Shown in pieces: positions 12,001 to 20,600 of a DNA stretch of 64,000 nucleotides. This DNA comes from Alviniconcha marisindica (taxonomy: Eukaryota > Mollusca > Gastropoda > Provannidae): NCBI GenBank assembly GCA_018857735.1, contig JABMCL010002031.1:35001-99000 (forward strand). The letters run 5' to 3'. Within the stretch, counting starts at the first letter, position 1. Every line of letters starts with the position of its first letter. The position numbers and the translations under genes are program-made. Under the pieces are notes generated by a model. The model was not told where the DNA came from. It searched no databases and saw only the letters and a program-made list of their open reading frames with translations.

Positions 12001-13839
12001 AACAGAGTATCTTCATACTCAGAAAAACCCATATGCATTCTACCATCTCTTAGTAGCTTCCCGGTGTTACCTTTGAAAGTCCTAATACTGGTCTGATTGG
12101 CGATGGCCCCAGTTCATCAGCTGTTGCCTTTTACATGCCTCTCTCCTCCAGGCCACTGATAGGTATGTATGGCCTCAAGCTCCTCAACACTAGATTTCTG
12201 GGACACAAGTCACCTGTGATGGTTGCTTTTCTTGCCAGTCTGTCTGCTCAGTTATTGCCCTATCCAGCATGCCCTTGACAGTAAACCTATCTTTGTTGTC
12301 TCTCAAAATGGCCATTGACCATGCTAATTTTGACTTCCTTGACACTGACCATTGTCACATGCTAATCTTGACTTCCTTGACACTGACAATCATCACATGC
12401 TAATCTAACTTTAAATGCTAATCTTGACTTGCTATTTTTTCTTCTTCTCTGGGGCTCCGGGACTGTCCTCGGATATCTAGCCTACTGGTGTTTACGCATT
12501 TGGGTGCCTGGTGCAGTCTTCTTTGGAGACCCCGAGCGGCTCTGTAAGCGTGGTGCCTTGTGGCCAGCGCTGCGTCCCTGCTTCCTTACACTGGGGGCTG
12601 GACTGCAGGCCCTACTCTCCTTCTTGTGGCACCGTCTCCCATGGGCAGCTGACCGTGACGGACCAAGGTGAAGCGGGCCTGCAGTCTAATGGGACCAGTC
12701 CACAGCTGGACGATGGTGGTGCTGCAGGTGTTGCATCTGGTTGTCAGACGGAGGGCTGTGCTGGGTTGTCCATTCAGTCTTACAGTGCATCTGGTTGTCA
12801 GATGGAGGGCTGTGCTGGGTTGTCCATTCAGTCTTATAGTGCATCTGGTTGTCAGACGGAGGGCTGTGCTGGGTTGTCCATGCAGTCTTACAGTGCATCT
12901 GGTTGTCAGACGGAGGGCTGTGCTGGGTTGTCCATTCAGTCTTACAGTGCATCTGGTTGTCAGACGGAGGGCTGTGCTGGGTTGTCCATTCAGTCTTATA
13001 GTGCCACTTGATCAGAGCCGTGGCTTCTCGGAAGGAGACTTGGTGGCTTGGCTGCTGGAAGCGGCCGCCACACTCGGCAAGTCTGTCACCCTCCTCATGT
13101 CCTGCCAGGCCACAGTGAGCAGGATCCACTGGGCTGCCCCCTCCCAGCACCGTGACAGCACACCGAGTACATGTAGCCTGTCTCTTTACAAGTAGCCTGT
13201 CTCTTTACATGTAGCCTGTCTCTTTACATGTAGCCTGTCTCTTTACACATAGCCTGTCTCTTTACATGTAACCTGTCTCTTTACAGCTACTCTCTGACTG
13301 CCCCCTCCCAGCACTGTGACAGCACGCAGAGTACATGTAGCCTGTCTCTTTACATGTAGCCTGCCTCTTTACATGTAGCCTGCCTCTTTACACATAGCCT
13401 GTCTCTTTACATGTAGCCTGTCTCTTTACATGTAGCATGTCTCTTTACACGTAGCCTGTCTCTTTATATGTCGCCTGTCTCTTTACATGTAACCTGTCTC
13501 TTTACATGTAGCCTGTCTCTTTACATGTAACCTGTCTCTTTACAGCTACTCTCCGACTGCCTCCTCCCAGCACTGTGACAGCACGCAGAGTACATGTAAC
13601 CTGTCTCTTTACATGTAGCCTGTCTCTTTACATGTAGCCTGTCTCTTTACATGTAGCCTGTCTCTTTACATAGCCTGTCTCTCTTTACATGTAGCCTGTC
13701 TCTTTACATGTAGCCTGTCTCTTTACATGTAGCCTGTCTCTCTGACTCTGGACAGTGATGTACAGTCTGTCAGGAGTACAATGTGAGATGGCTGAGGCTA
13801 TCAGTGCCAACAAGTCTGGCAGCTTCAGCAGAGCAATGA
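5934..13839 (+). CDS. Candidate multi-exon gene of unknown function, convergent with the WSB-like gene
   Basis: I do not recognise this protein. Exon-like segments at 10063-10231, 11007-11037, 12057-12162, 12517-12667, 12994-13114 and 13774-13839 join at GT-AG borders with phases 2-0-1-2-0 and no internal stop. The product is serine/threonine-rich at first and then globular-looking, with hydrophobic strands (RPLIVFFGDPERLCKRG, GPSLIVPLDQS) and an amphipathic helix (EGDLVAWLLEAAATLG). Two upstream segments (5934-6060 and 8110-8300) look like further exons; the second joins the 10063 exon in phase, the first is not linked. Almost every intron is filled by a tandem array. I chose the junctions by eye, so single borders may be wrong. 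Confidence 0.42.
6184..6466 (-). mobile_element. tRNA-derived SINE, family 2
   Basis: On the minus strand a tRNA-like head (A box TGGCCCAGCGG at 6453-6443, B box GGTTCGAAACT near 6410-6400) is followed by a ~200 bp body and an end containing GGTTTCTGTGGACGTTAAGC. A sister copy lies at 7105-7427. Confidence 0.75.
6770..6990. repeat. ~73 bp tandem array x 3
   Basis: Contains AACTGTCATCATGATGGCAA and TAGTCACTTCTAGGGAAAC. Confidence 0.75.
7105..7427 (-). mobile_element. tRNA-derived SINE, family 2
   Basis: Close match to the 6184-6466 copy, with a 20-25 bp insertion and the CCTAATAAGCCTTATGG segment kept. Head near 7365-7427. Confidence 0.75.
7430..7845. repeat. ~55 bp array followed by an (AGTAATAATAAACA)n array
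   Basis: CTAGACTGAAATGCACAGAA x 4, then short AT-rich units to 7845. Confidence 0.75.
8110..8300 (+). CDS. Candidate exon, unknown protein
   Basis: The acceptor TTAGTTCTTGCAG|T is followed by 63 open codons (SHFCTEHCDNRSCQNKNT ... LSPVIKTQTKYADRCLS) to a weak donor TCAG|GTGCAC. Its end phase fits the 10063 exon. The frame stays open to 8371, reaching the acidic PDLPQDEDEQMSVYLEN before TGA, so it could also be a terminal exon. Confidence 0.28.
8505..8940. repeat. Degenerate ACAGACAGG-type array
   Basis: Units of CACAGACAGGTGGACACAAG; produces long open frames on both strands that are not genes. Confidence 0.9.
9715..9902. repeat. 40 bp tandem array x 4-5
   Basis: Unit contains ATGAAGTCTGTTGCGTATCA. 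Confidence 0.85.
10063..10231 (+). CDS. Candidate exon, Ser/Thr-rich segment
   Basis: A good acceptor (a pyrimidine/G-rich stretch then GGACTGCAG) precedes GC and 55 open codons containing KLGCKDLSLVTTDSETNN and PMSATGTVTVGVVSSQD, ending at the donor TCATT|GTGAGT. An alternative start about 50 bp upstream is possible, as the frame stays open to 9993. Confidence 0.4.
10290..11000. repeat. ~50 bp tandem array x ~14
   Basis: Units of GTGACAAGGAAGATTCACCT plus GACCATGCTTTGTGACTGAC, with shorter variants. It fills one intron of the candidate plus-strand gene and ends six bases before the micro-exon. Confidence 0.9.
11007..11037 (+). CDS. Candidate 31 nt micro-exon
   Basis: The acceptor ACTTCCTCAG|C and donor TACGAG|GTAAGC enclose QILDKATPYE, joining both neighbours in phase. 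The ~52 bp array at 10290-11000 ends six bases before it. Confidence 0.35.
11128..11300 (-). mobile_element. Tyrosine-recombinase fragment (DIRS/Ngaro or Crypton-like)
   Basis: The minus strand reads MGSTLQWRASDVLRAAGWSS then ESTFTQFYRR. The DVLRAAGW-x5-TF-x-FY pattern is the C-terminal end of the catalytic domain of eukaryotic tyrosine-recombinase elements, where the box ends near the Tyr nucleophile. Only this ~55-residue remnant is seen. It lies in an intron of the candidate plus-strand gene. Confidence 0.5.
12057..12162 (+). CDS. Candidate exon, unknown protein
   Basis: The acceptor TCTCTTAGTAG|CTTCCC and a strong donor GATAG|GTATGT enclose LPGVTFESPNTGLIGDGP and SSSAVAFYMPLSSRPLI. The frame continues open past the donor to a TGA at about 12277, so retention of that stretch would give an alternative C-terminus. 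Confidence 0.45.
12318..12425. repeat. ~40 bp tandem array x 3
   Basis: Contains CATGCTAATCTTGACTTCC. Confidence 0.7.
12517..12667 (+). CDS. Candidate exon, unknown protein
   Basis: The acceptor CTGGTGCAG|TC and donor CCAAG|GTGAAG enclose FFGDPERLCKRGALWPAL and RPCFLTLGAGLQALLSFL. GC-rich and coding-like. A second frame over the same bases is also open but does not continue into the next exon in phase. Confidence 0.45.
12731..13003 (+). repeat. 54 bp array x 5 that repeats a 3' splice site
   Basis: Each unit has GGGTTGTCCATTCAG then TCTTACAGTG, i.e. acceptor plus the first exonic bases of the exon 12994-13114. Period 54 bp, so added units stay in frame. Confidence 0.9.
12994..13114 (+). CDS. 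Candidate exon, unknown protein
   Basis: The acceptor TGTCCATTCAG|T and donor GCCACA|GTGAGC enclose LIVPLDQSRGFSEGDLVAWL and LEAAATLGKSVTLLMSCQAT. The acceptor lies in the last unit of a five-copy 54 bp array (12731-13003). Each upstream copy repeats the acceptor, and the frame stays open through all of them. Confidence 0.45.
13120..13745. repeat. Nested array: 19 bp units inside ~250 bp units
   Basis: CCTGTCTCTTTACATGTAG repeats; a larger block with CTCCCAGCACTGTGACAGCA recurs near 13130, 13305 and 13565. Confidence 0.85.
13774..13839 (+). CDS. Candidate terminal exon
   Basis: The acceptor GTCTGTCAG|GAG is followed by EYNVRWLRLSVPTSLAASAE, one further codon and TGA at 13837-13839. The phase fits. 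Other acceptors within 30 bp open a different frame, so this is the weakest exon of the chain. Confidence 0.28.
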   Translation, partial: EYNVRWLRLSVPTSLAASAEQ

Positions 13840-13864
13840 GTGGCCTGACAGTTTGTTGACAGCA

Positions 13865-13875
13865 CCCCCCCCCCC

Positions 13876-13906
<31 letters not shown>

Positions 13907-13915
13907 CACTCCCAC
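13865..13915. repeat. Poly(C)28 plus (CA)n
   Basis: 28 consecutive C, then ACACACAC and a C-rich end. Confidence 0.9.
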
Positions 13916-13992
13916 CCCCCAGCAGACAGGGGTCAGCAAGAAAGGGAGCGTCCTGCAATGGTGGCAGATAACTCCTGTTTCCTCCATTCCTA

Positions 13993-14060
13993 CTGAATGA
14001 ATGAATGAAAATTTACACATGGCACACAAAGAGCTTCTGCACAAAACCTTGCATGCTCAC
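13993..14060 (-). repeat. Retroelement 3' end with (ATTC)n tail
   Basis: Reverse copy of the 420-515 module (GCAAGGTTTTGTGCAGAAG, TGTAAATTTTCATTCATTC). Confidence 0.45.
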
Positions 14061-14274
14061 CTTTCCTGCACTGGAGGGCCAGTGAGCGTAGACATCGGTC
14101 CACACCGAGTCGCAGTCCTGAAGCAACATTACACTTCCTATTTTGGTTTTCACTGCGACACAAACAGGTGTCCTGCACATTCAGCAAAACATCCACAGAA
14201 ATTCTGACACCTTTCTGCGCATCTCTCCCAATTCTGATTATGTTCCATTCCACCCTGCAATCAAATGCTCCATG

Positions 14275-14380
14275 CTGAACTGTGTACCGTTCCACTGAAC
14301 CGTGTACCATTCCACTGAATCGTGTACCATTCCGCTGAACCATGTACCATTCCACTGAACTGTGTACCATTCCACTCTGC
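14275..14380. repeat. 19-20 bp tandem array x 5
   Basis: Unit GTGTACCATTCCACTGAAC. Confidence 0.8.
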
Positions 14381-14587
14381 CATCCAGCTCATCATGCAGC
14401 ACTGCTCTTTGGAAATAGCTGTGCCCATTACAGCATTATCAAATCAAAGGTGAAATAGCAAGCTGAGAACTGACCACCGTATCGTGTACATGTGTAAACG
14501 CTTTAAACATCGGCAAAACCACAAACTATCCTGGAACCACAAACAACCGAGGGCTTACTCACCGGGGTCATGGCCTGAGGAGATACC

Positions 14588-14656
14588 AGCAGTATATCAC
14601 GATTCAGGCAATCTCACGTTGCAGTATATCACGATTCAGGCAATCTCACGTTGCAG
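14588..14656. repeat. 33 bp direct duplication
   Basis: GCAGTATATCACGATTCAGG then CAATCTCACGTT, twice. Confidence 0.8.
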
Positions 14657-14659
14657 TAC

Positions 14660-15237
14660 ATTCACGCAACACTGGTACTCCACTCAACTTTCAAGGCACA
14701 CGCAAAACTCATCATCTGCTACAGGGTTTTCTTTCATCCATCTGAGAATTTTATGAAGATAAAAAGATTCAAATACTGAAATTCAATATCCAGCATTTTG
14801 ACCTATGCACCTGTATTGCCACGGATGACACGGGTGCAACAGGTTGCCAGTTTGAAGAGAACTGATTCCAAGCACAACAGGCAGTTTTCAGCCATGAACC
14901 CAGCTCCAGCCCTTCTGATACCCACCCTTAATCCCCTTTGGGCGACAGCCACGAGGGTCAACACAAATGCCTGAGATGACCGTATCACAAAACTGGGCAA
15001 AACGCATCACAGAGATAGATACTCTTTGTGTATAGTTTGTCAGAGATACCATATCAAAAGATGCAGTTTGCTGTATAGTGCAAATGAAACAGAAGCCATT
15101 TTTCACTCATCATCCTCACACCAAATAAGTATAAAGCTGCAGTTTAATACTACAAAACTTGCTCAGAAAATCAAAAGAAAGATCAAGCGGAAACAGAAAA
15201 AGTCCTGGTAATATTTTTCTTTTTGTGTCAATCAGCA

Positions 15238-15274
<37 letters not shown>

Positions 15275-16055
15275 TACATACACACAAAACGCAATTGTGT
15301 TGGTTTGCACAAAAGCAGGAATACTTTACAAAGATAAACAGTGCCGAGTACTACAATGACTGTAATTTAAAGCATAAATTAACTACAAACTTAACAATAT
15401 TCCAACAAACAGAGGACTGAACATGATAGCCGAGTAGCAACAAAGGCATGCAAATGAAACATGTACAGCTTGTTTTAGTCTTGGAAACCAGAGATTAACA
15501 CAAAAGAAAAAATATCTCTCAGTTGTCTGGGGAATGAATATGCAAAACAGAATAACAAAAATTCAGTCACAATCCATGTCTGACAATAGCAGTGGACCCA
15601 GAAAACCTTCCCCCCAAAACCGGTAACATTCTTACCAAGCCCAAAACTCTGCACTGGACTGGGTCCTGCTTTGAATGCCGAGGCAAGCTGTGCCCTTTTC
15701 ATTTTTGGATGAAGTATTTGCTTAAAAAACCATGAGCTGCTAAGAATGAACAGTATCTGCTTAAAAAACCATGAGCCGCTAAGAATGAACAGTATTTTGT
15801 GCTCGTTAATCTCACTGCTAACGAGCAAGAGACTAAACACAGGACTCTGTTATGATAGTTGCGCTACGAGTGACAACATCAACTGTTCACAGGGTCCATC
15901 GGGTGAAAGCTAAGAAATCAGGAGTTTCAAGTTGAACATAAATAGTTCATAAAAATTAAAACATTATTCTTCATTTCTGGAAAGATTATTTTCTGACTTC
16001 CAACTTTTTTTAAAGAAACAAAAAATGCCACTGAACAAAGAGATCTTGCCTCCGC
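14660..16055. other. Unassigned sequence between the convergent transcription units
   Basis: No gene, SINE or LINE recognised. A (TA)n run is at 15243-15268, and a 48 bp near-duplication is at 15715-15797 (CTTAAAAAACCATGAGCTGC). A good minus-strand donor (CCCCG|GTGAGTAAG) at 14551-14560 has no convincing exon attached. Confidence 0.5.
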
Positions 16056-16075
16056 CGACAACAAAAACCCTTCAC

Positions 16076-16081
16076 TTTATT
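16076..16081 (-). terminator. Poly(A) signal AATAAA for the WSB-like gene
   Basis: AATAAA on the minus strand, followed about 10-20 nt later by a GU-rich stretch (GGGTTTTTGTTGTC), as expected of a cleavage/polyadenylation site. Confidence 0.45.
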
Positions 16082-16744
16082 TAGACATCTTTGTCCGATT
16101 TTTAACACACGTACACGCACCCATCAAATACTGAACAGCACCAGAAACGTATTGCAACAAGTGCACAATTTTGTAACAATGAAAACAAAAAACAAATGTG
16201 TATGGAGCTGTGAGGATTGCAGGAAGCAGAGAATACCAATCACTGATTGTCTGCATTCATCAGATCTAACTCCTACAGCAATGGCCAGTTTCCTTGGCGA
16301 TGTCCTTGTGATCCAGTTTCCACAAAGGTGGCAGTGCAGTCTGCTTCCAGTGATGACCATAATCATCATCCAGTTCCCCTGGCAACAGCCTTGAAGCTGT
16401 GCTGCTGGGTTGCCTTGGCTGTGGCCTTGACCATCAAAGTGGCACTTGAGGTGTGGCTTGGCACTCTGTCACTTCTGTAACAACAACCGAGTTCCAGAAC
16501 TGAATGACTGAGTCACTTTCTGGCACCTCTAAAGAACTATTTTTTCCACACATATTTTGTCTTACATGTAAAAAAGGAAACTAAAGATTAGAATAACAAG
16601 ACCAAAACAAACAAACAAACAAACTAAATTAAAGCAAAAAAACTTGTTCAACCATGAAATTCAAATCTTTGCACACGTGTTCTTTGATCTTAAAAGTTAA
16701 AATTCATGCCACAGAATGACCCTCTCTGCAGTAACGTAACAGAC

Positions 16745-17452
16745 CTGAGTGTTAGTGTTGACCATCACTGGCCAGATTCAAACCTGGGCTAGTTAAATGT
16801 CAGCATTAAGTCACACCACTGGCCGGTTCAAACCTGGGCCAGTTATTACATGTTAGTGTTCACCATCACGCCACTGGCCAGGTTCAAACCTGGGCCAGTT
16901 ATTACATGTTAGTGTTCACCATCGCGCCACTGGCCAGGGTCAAACCTGGGCCAGTTATTACGTCAGTGTTCACCATCGTGCCACTGGCCAGGCTCAAACC
17001 TGGGCCAGTTATTACGTCAGTGTTCACCATTGCGCCACTGGCCAGGCTCAAACCTGGGCCAGTTATTACATGTTAGTGTTCACCATCGCGCCACTGGCCA
17101 GGTTCAAACATGGGCCAGTTATTACATGTTAGTGTTCACCATCGCGCCACTTGCCAGGTTCAAACCTGGGCCAGTTATTACGTCAGTGTTCACCATTGCG
17201 CCACTGGCCAGGCTCAAACCTGGGCCAGTTATTACGTCAGTGTTCACCATTGCGCCACTGGCCAGGCTCAAACCTGGGCCAGTTATTACGTCAGTGTTCA
17301 CCATTGCGCCACTGGCCAGGCTCAAACCTGGGCCAGTTATTACGTCAGTGTTCACCATCGAGCCACTGGCCAGGCTCAAACCTGGACCAGTTATTACGTC
17401 AGTGTTCACCATCACGCCACTGGCCAGGCTCAAACCTCAGCTAGTTATTAAA
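16745..17452. repeat. 54-57 bp array x ~12 in the WSB-like 3' UTR
   Basis: Unit contains CGCCACTGGCCAGGCTCAAA and TGGGCCAGTTATTACG. It starts within 50 bp of the stop codon. Confidence 0.9.
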
Positions 17453-17499
17453 TGTCAGACCCCGGCATTCACAACAACAACAACAACAACAACAAAATT

Positions 17500-17695
17500 T
17501 TAAACTGACCAAACATCCACATTTTTGGTGGACAGGTCTTCGTAGGCCAGGTATTTCTGCAGTCGCACGGGAATGGGAAGTGAAGCGATAAGCGGTGCAG
17601 GAACTATGCTGCGCAGCAGAGTACGACAGACATGCACCAGAGGGGTCACAGTTCCTTGTGGTGTTTCCAACACCGTCAATGATCCACTGATGTTT
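17500..17695 (-). CDS. WSB: WSB-like exon 8 (SOCS box and stop)
   Basis: The acceptor TTGACAG|AAACATC at 17695 completes a glycine codon begun in exon 7. It encodes [20 protein letters not shown] and then the SOCS box: BC box [10 protein letters not shown], and Cul5 box [11 protein letters not shown]. It ends [14 protein letters not shown] and TAA at 17502-17500. Vertebrate WSBs stop only a few residues after the Cul5 box, so the tail of roughly ten extra residues is a lineage difference. About 17.4 kb of intron separates it from exon 7. Confidence 0.88.
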
Positions 17696-20600
17696 CTGTC
17701 AACATATAAAACACAGTGGCATAAACTGGTGTTCAACAATACAATATGGAGGAAATGGCTTTTTAAAAAAATGAACCAAACAACACTAAAAATGTGGACA
17801 GAGGTCCAGGAGGGATTACTCTCAACAATGACACAGCTGATAGTGAACTGAGTTCATTGTAAAAAACAAACAAAAACAAAAAAACAATCAGACATGTTTT
17901 GCTAACAGAAAGGAAAAGATGAATTTTTGACTCTACACTACATGTGAGGTGATGTGAACAACTTTTTTCTTCTTCTGCAAATGAAGACTTTTTTTTAACA
18001 ACTACCAAGAGAGTTTATCAGAAGTTTAAAAAATAAATAAAATTTTTTTGCTTGGTAACCTTATTTTAACCACCCATGATTTTAACTCAGCTGAGGCTAC
18101 ATTTTTGTTCTTGTTTTTTCAACTGACCACAGAAAAATTAATCAACTATAGGTCACCTCACTGGCCTATTTCTGACCTACTAATAGCTCTTCTTTTTTTC
18201 TTGGGGTCATAGCAGGAGCAAACATTCTGTTACAAGTGCACACAGCTAAGCACAAAAAGTGCCTAGAACATGTAATGTGAGGTGTAGCTGATGATAGTTA
18301 AAAACAGAAAGTGCATAGAACATGTAATGTGAGGTGTGGCTGATGTCAGTTAGAAAGTGCATAGAACATGTAATGTGAGGTGTGGCTGATGACAGTTAAA
18401 AACAAAAAGTGCATAGAACATGTAATGTGAGGTGTGGCTGATGACAGTTAAAAATAGAAAGTGCACAGAACATGTAATGTGAGGTGTGGCTGATGACAGT
18501 TAAAAACAGAAAGTGCATAGAACATGTAATGTGAGGTGTGGCTGATGACAGTTAAAAACAGAAAGTGCATAGAACACGTAATGTGAGGTGTGGCTGATGA
18601 CAGTTAAAAACAAAAAGTGATCAGAACACCATAATGTGAGGTGTGGCTGATGACAGTTAAAAATAGAAAGTGCACAGAACACGTAATGTGAGGTGTGGCT
18701 GATGACAGTTAAAAACAGAAAGTGCATAGAACACGTAATGTGAGGTGTGGCAGATGACAGTTAAAAACAGAAAGTGATCAGAACACGTAATGTGAGGTGT
18801 GGCTGATGACAGTTAAGAGCAAAAAGTGATTAGAACACGTAATGTGAGGTGTGGCTGATGACAGTTAAAAACAGAAAGAGATCAGAACACATAATGTGAG
18901 GTGTGGCTGATGACAGTTAAACACAACAAGTAATTAGAACATGTAATGTGAGGTGTGGCTGATGACAGTTAAAAACAGAAAGTGGTCAGAACATGTAATG
19001 TGAGGTGTGGCTTATGACAGTTAAACGCAAAAACTGATTAGAATATGTAATGTGATGTGTGGCTGATGACAGTTAAACACAGAAAGTGCATAAAACACAT
19101 AATGTGATGCATGGCTGATGACAGTTAAAAACAGAAAGTGCTTAGAACACGTAATGTGAGGTGCGGCTGATGACAGTTAAACACAGAAAGTGCACAGAAC
19201 ACGTGAGATGTGGCTGATGACAGTTAGAAAGTGCATAGAACACGTAATGTGAGGTGTGGCTGATGACAGTTAAAAAGTGCATAGAACATGTAATGTGAGG
19301 TGTGGCTGATGACAGTTAAAAAGTGCATAGAACATGTAATGTGAGGTGTGGCTGATGACAGTTAAAAAGTGCATAGAACATGTAATGTGAGGTGTGGCTG
19401 ATGACAGTTAAAAAATGCACAGAACATGTAATGTGAGGTGTGGCTGATGACAGTTAAAAAATGCACAGAACATGTAATGTGAGGTGTGGCTGATGACAGT
19501 TAAAAAGTGCATAGAACATGTAATGTGAGATGTGGCTGATGACAGTTAGAAAGTGCATAGAACATGTAATGTGAGGTGTGGCTGATGACAGTTAAAAACA
19601 GAAAGTGCACAGAACACGAAATGTGAGCTATGGCTGATGACAGTTAAAAACAGAAAGTGCATAGAACACGTAAAGTGAGGTGTGGCTGATGACAGTTAAA
19701 AACAGAAAGTGCATAGAACACGTAATGTGAGGTGTGGCTGATGACAGTTAAAAACAGATAGTGCACAGAACACGTAATGTGAGGTGTGGCTGATGACAGT
19801 TAAAAACAGATAGTGCATAGAACACGTAATGTGAGGTGTGGCTGATGACAGTTAAAAACGGAGAGTGATGAGAACACGAAATGTGAGGTGTGGCTGATGA
19901 CAGTTTAAAAAACACCAACGGGGCACAAGCTTGGGGTTCTTGATATTTTTTCAAAGTCAATATGAATATTTCACCTTGGATGAGTTAAAACCATGGCTAA
20001 TCAAAATTAACCAGTTTCAGCAAAAAGACTGATTTTACACACATTTTTTAGATGAGCTATTTTGAAAAGCAACTTCTCTTTCAGTTACTTTGGAACACTG
20101 TTATCAACCTTAATTTTATTACACCCCCCCACCCCCACCCCCCAAAAAAAGAAAGAAAAAAGTTGTTCATGTCACCGCAAATGACTGACAATAAATTCAT
20201 AAAAATAATGTCAACTAAAATCGCAACACTGGGTTTGCTTTGCCAGCCAGCACGAGCAGCTACTGGCAGAATAAGAAAAAGTTGTTTGATTCTCTTATTC
20301 TAAAACTCTTTCTGATTAATCTGACGAAGGACTGATTGTGACTTTACCGCCTTGCTGAAACTGAACGCCAAGGAAACAAAGAAGTTGCCCTGCTGCATTC
20401 ACACAATGCCCTTTTCAAAGTTCTATAACTAACAAAATGCAACTCTGCTAGGGCGTGTTCACTCAAATCTAAACAGCCCTTACCAAGCACTACACATAGA
20501 TCAAAGTTCTGTTTAAAAAGAAAACAATGAGAAACTCATATGCTTGTGTATGAAATTAATTTATGTCAGCAAAAATCCATTTTATGTTAATTATACACAC

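Larger units (their letters stand above)
16056..17499 (-). other. Probable WSB-like 3' UTR
   Basis: From the stop codon to about 20 bp past the first AATAAA on the minus strand. No other canonical signal was seen between 17499 and 16081. It contains the ~54 bp tandem array at 16745-17452. Confidence 0.45.

Noticed and set aside
14551..14575. Minus-strand donor CCCCG|GTGAGTAAG suggesting another gene
   Set aside because: No upstream acceptor gives a convincing open exon; the preceding sequence is a 33 bp duplication.
17030..17503. 157-codon repeat protein
   Set aside because: A 54 bp array in the probable WSB 3' UTR, open in several frames on both strands.
18252..19913. Hammerhead-ribozyme-like core (CTGATGA ... 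GAAA) or C/D snoRNA-like box in every unit of the minisatellite
   Set aside because: The bases after CTGATGA (CAGTTAAAAACA) cannot form stem II, and no complementary stem I or III recurs between units. The C-box-like motif lacks a terminal stem and a partner D box at proper spacing.
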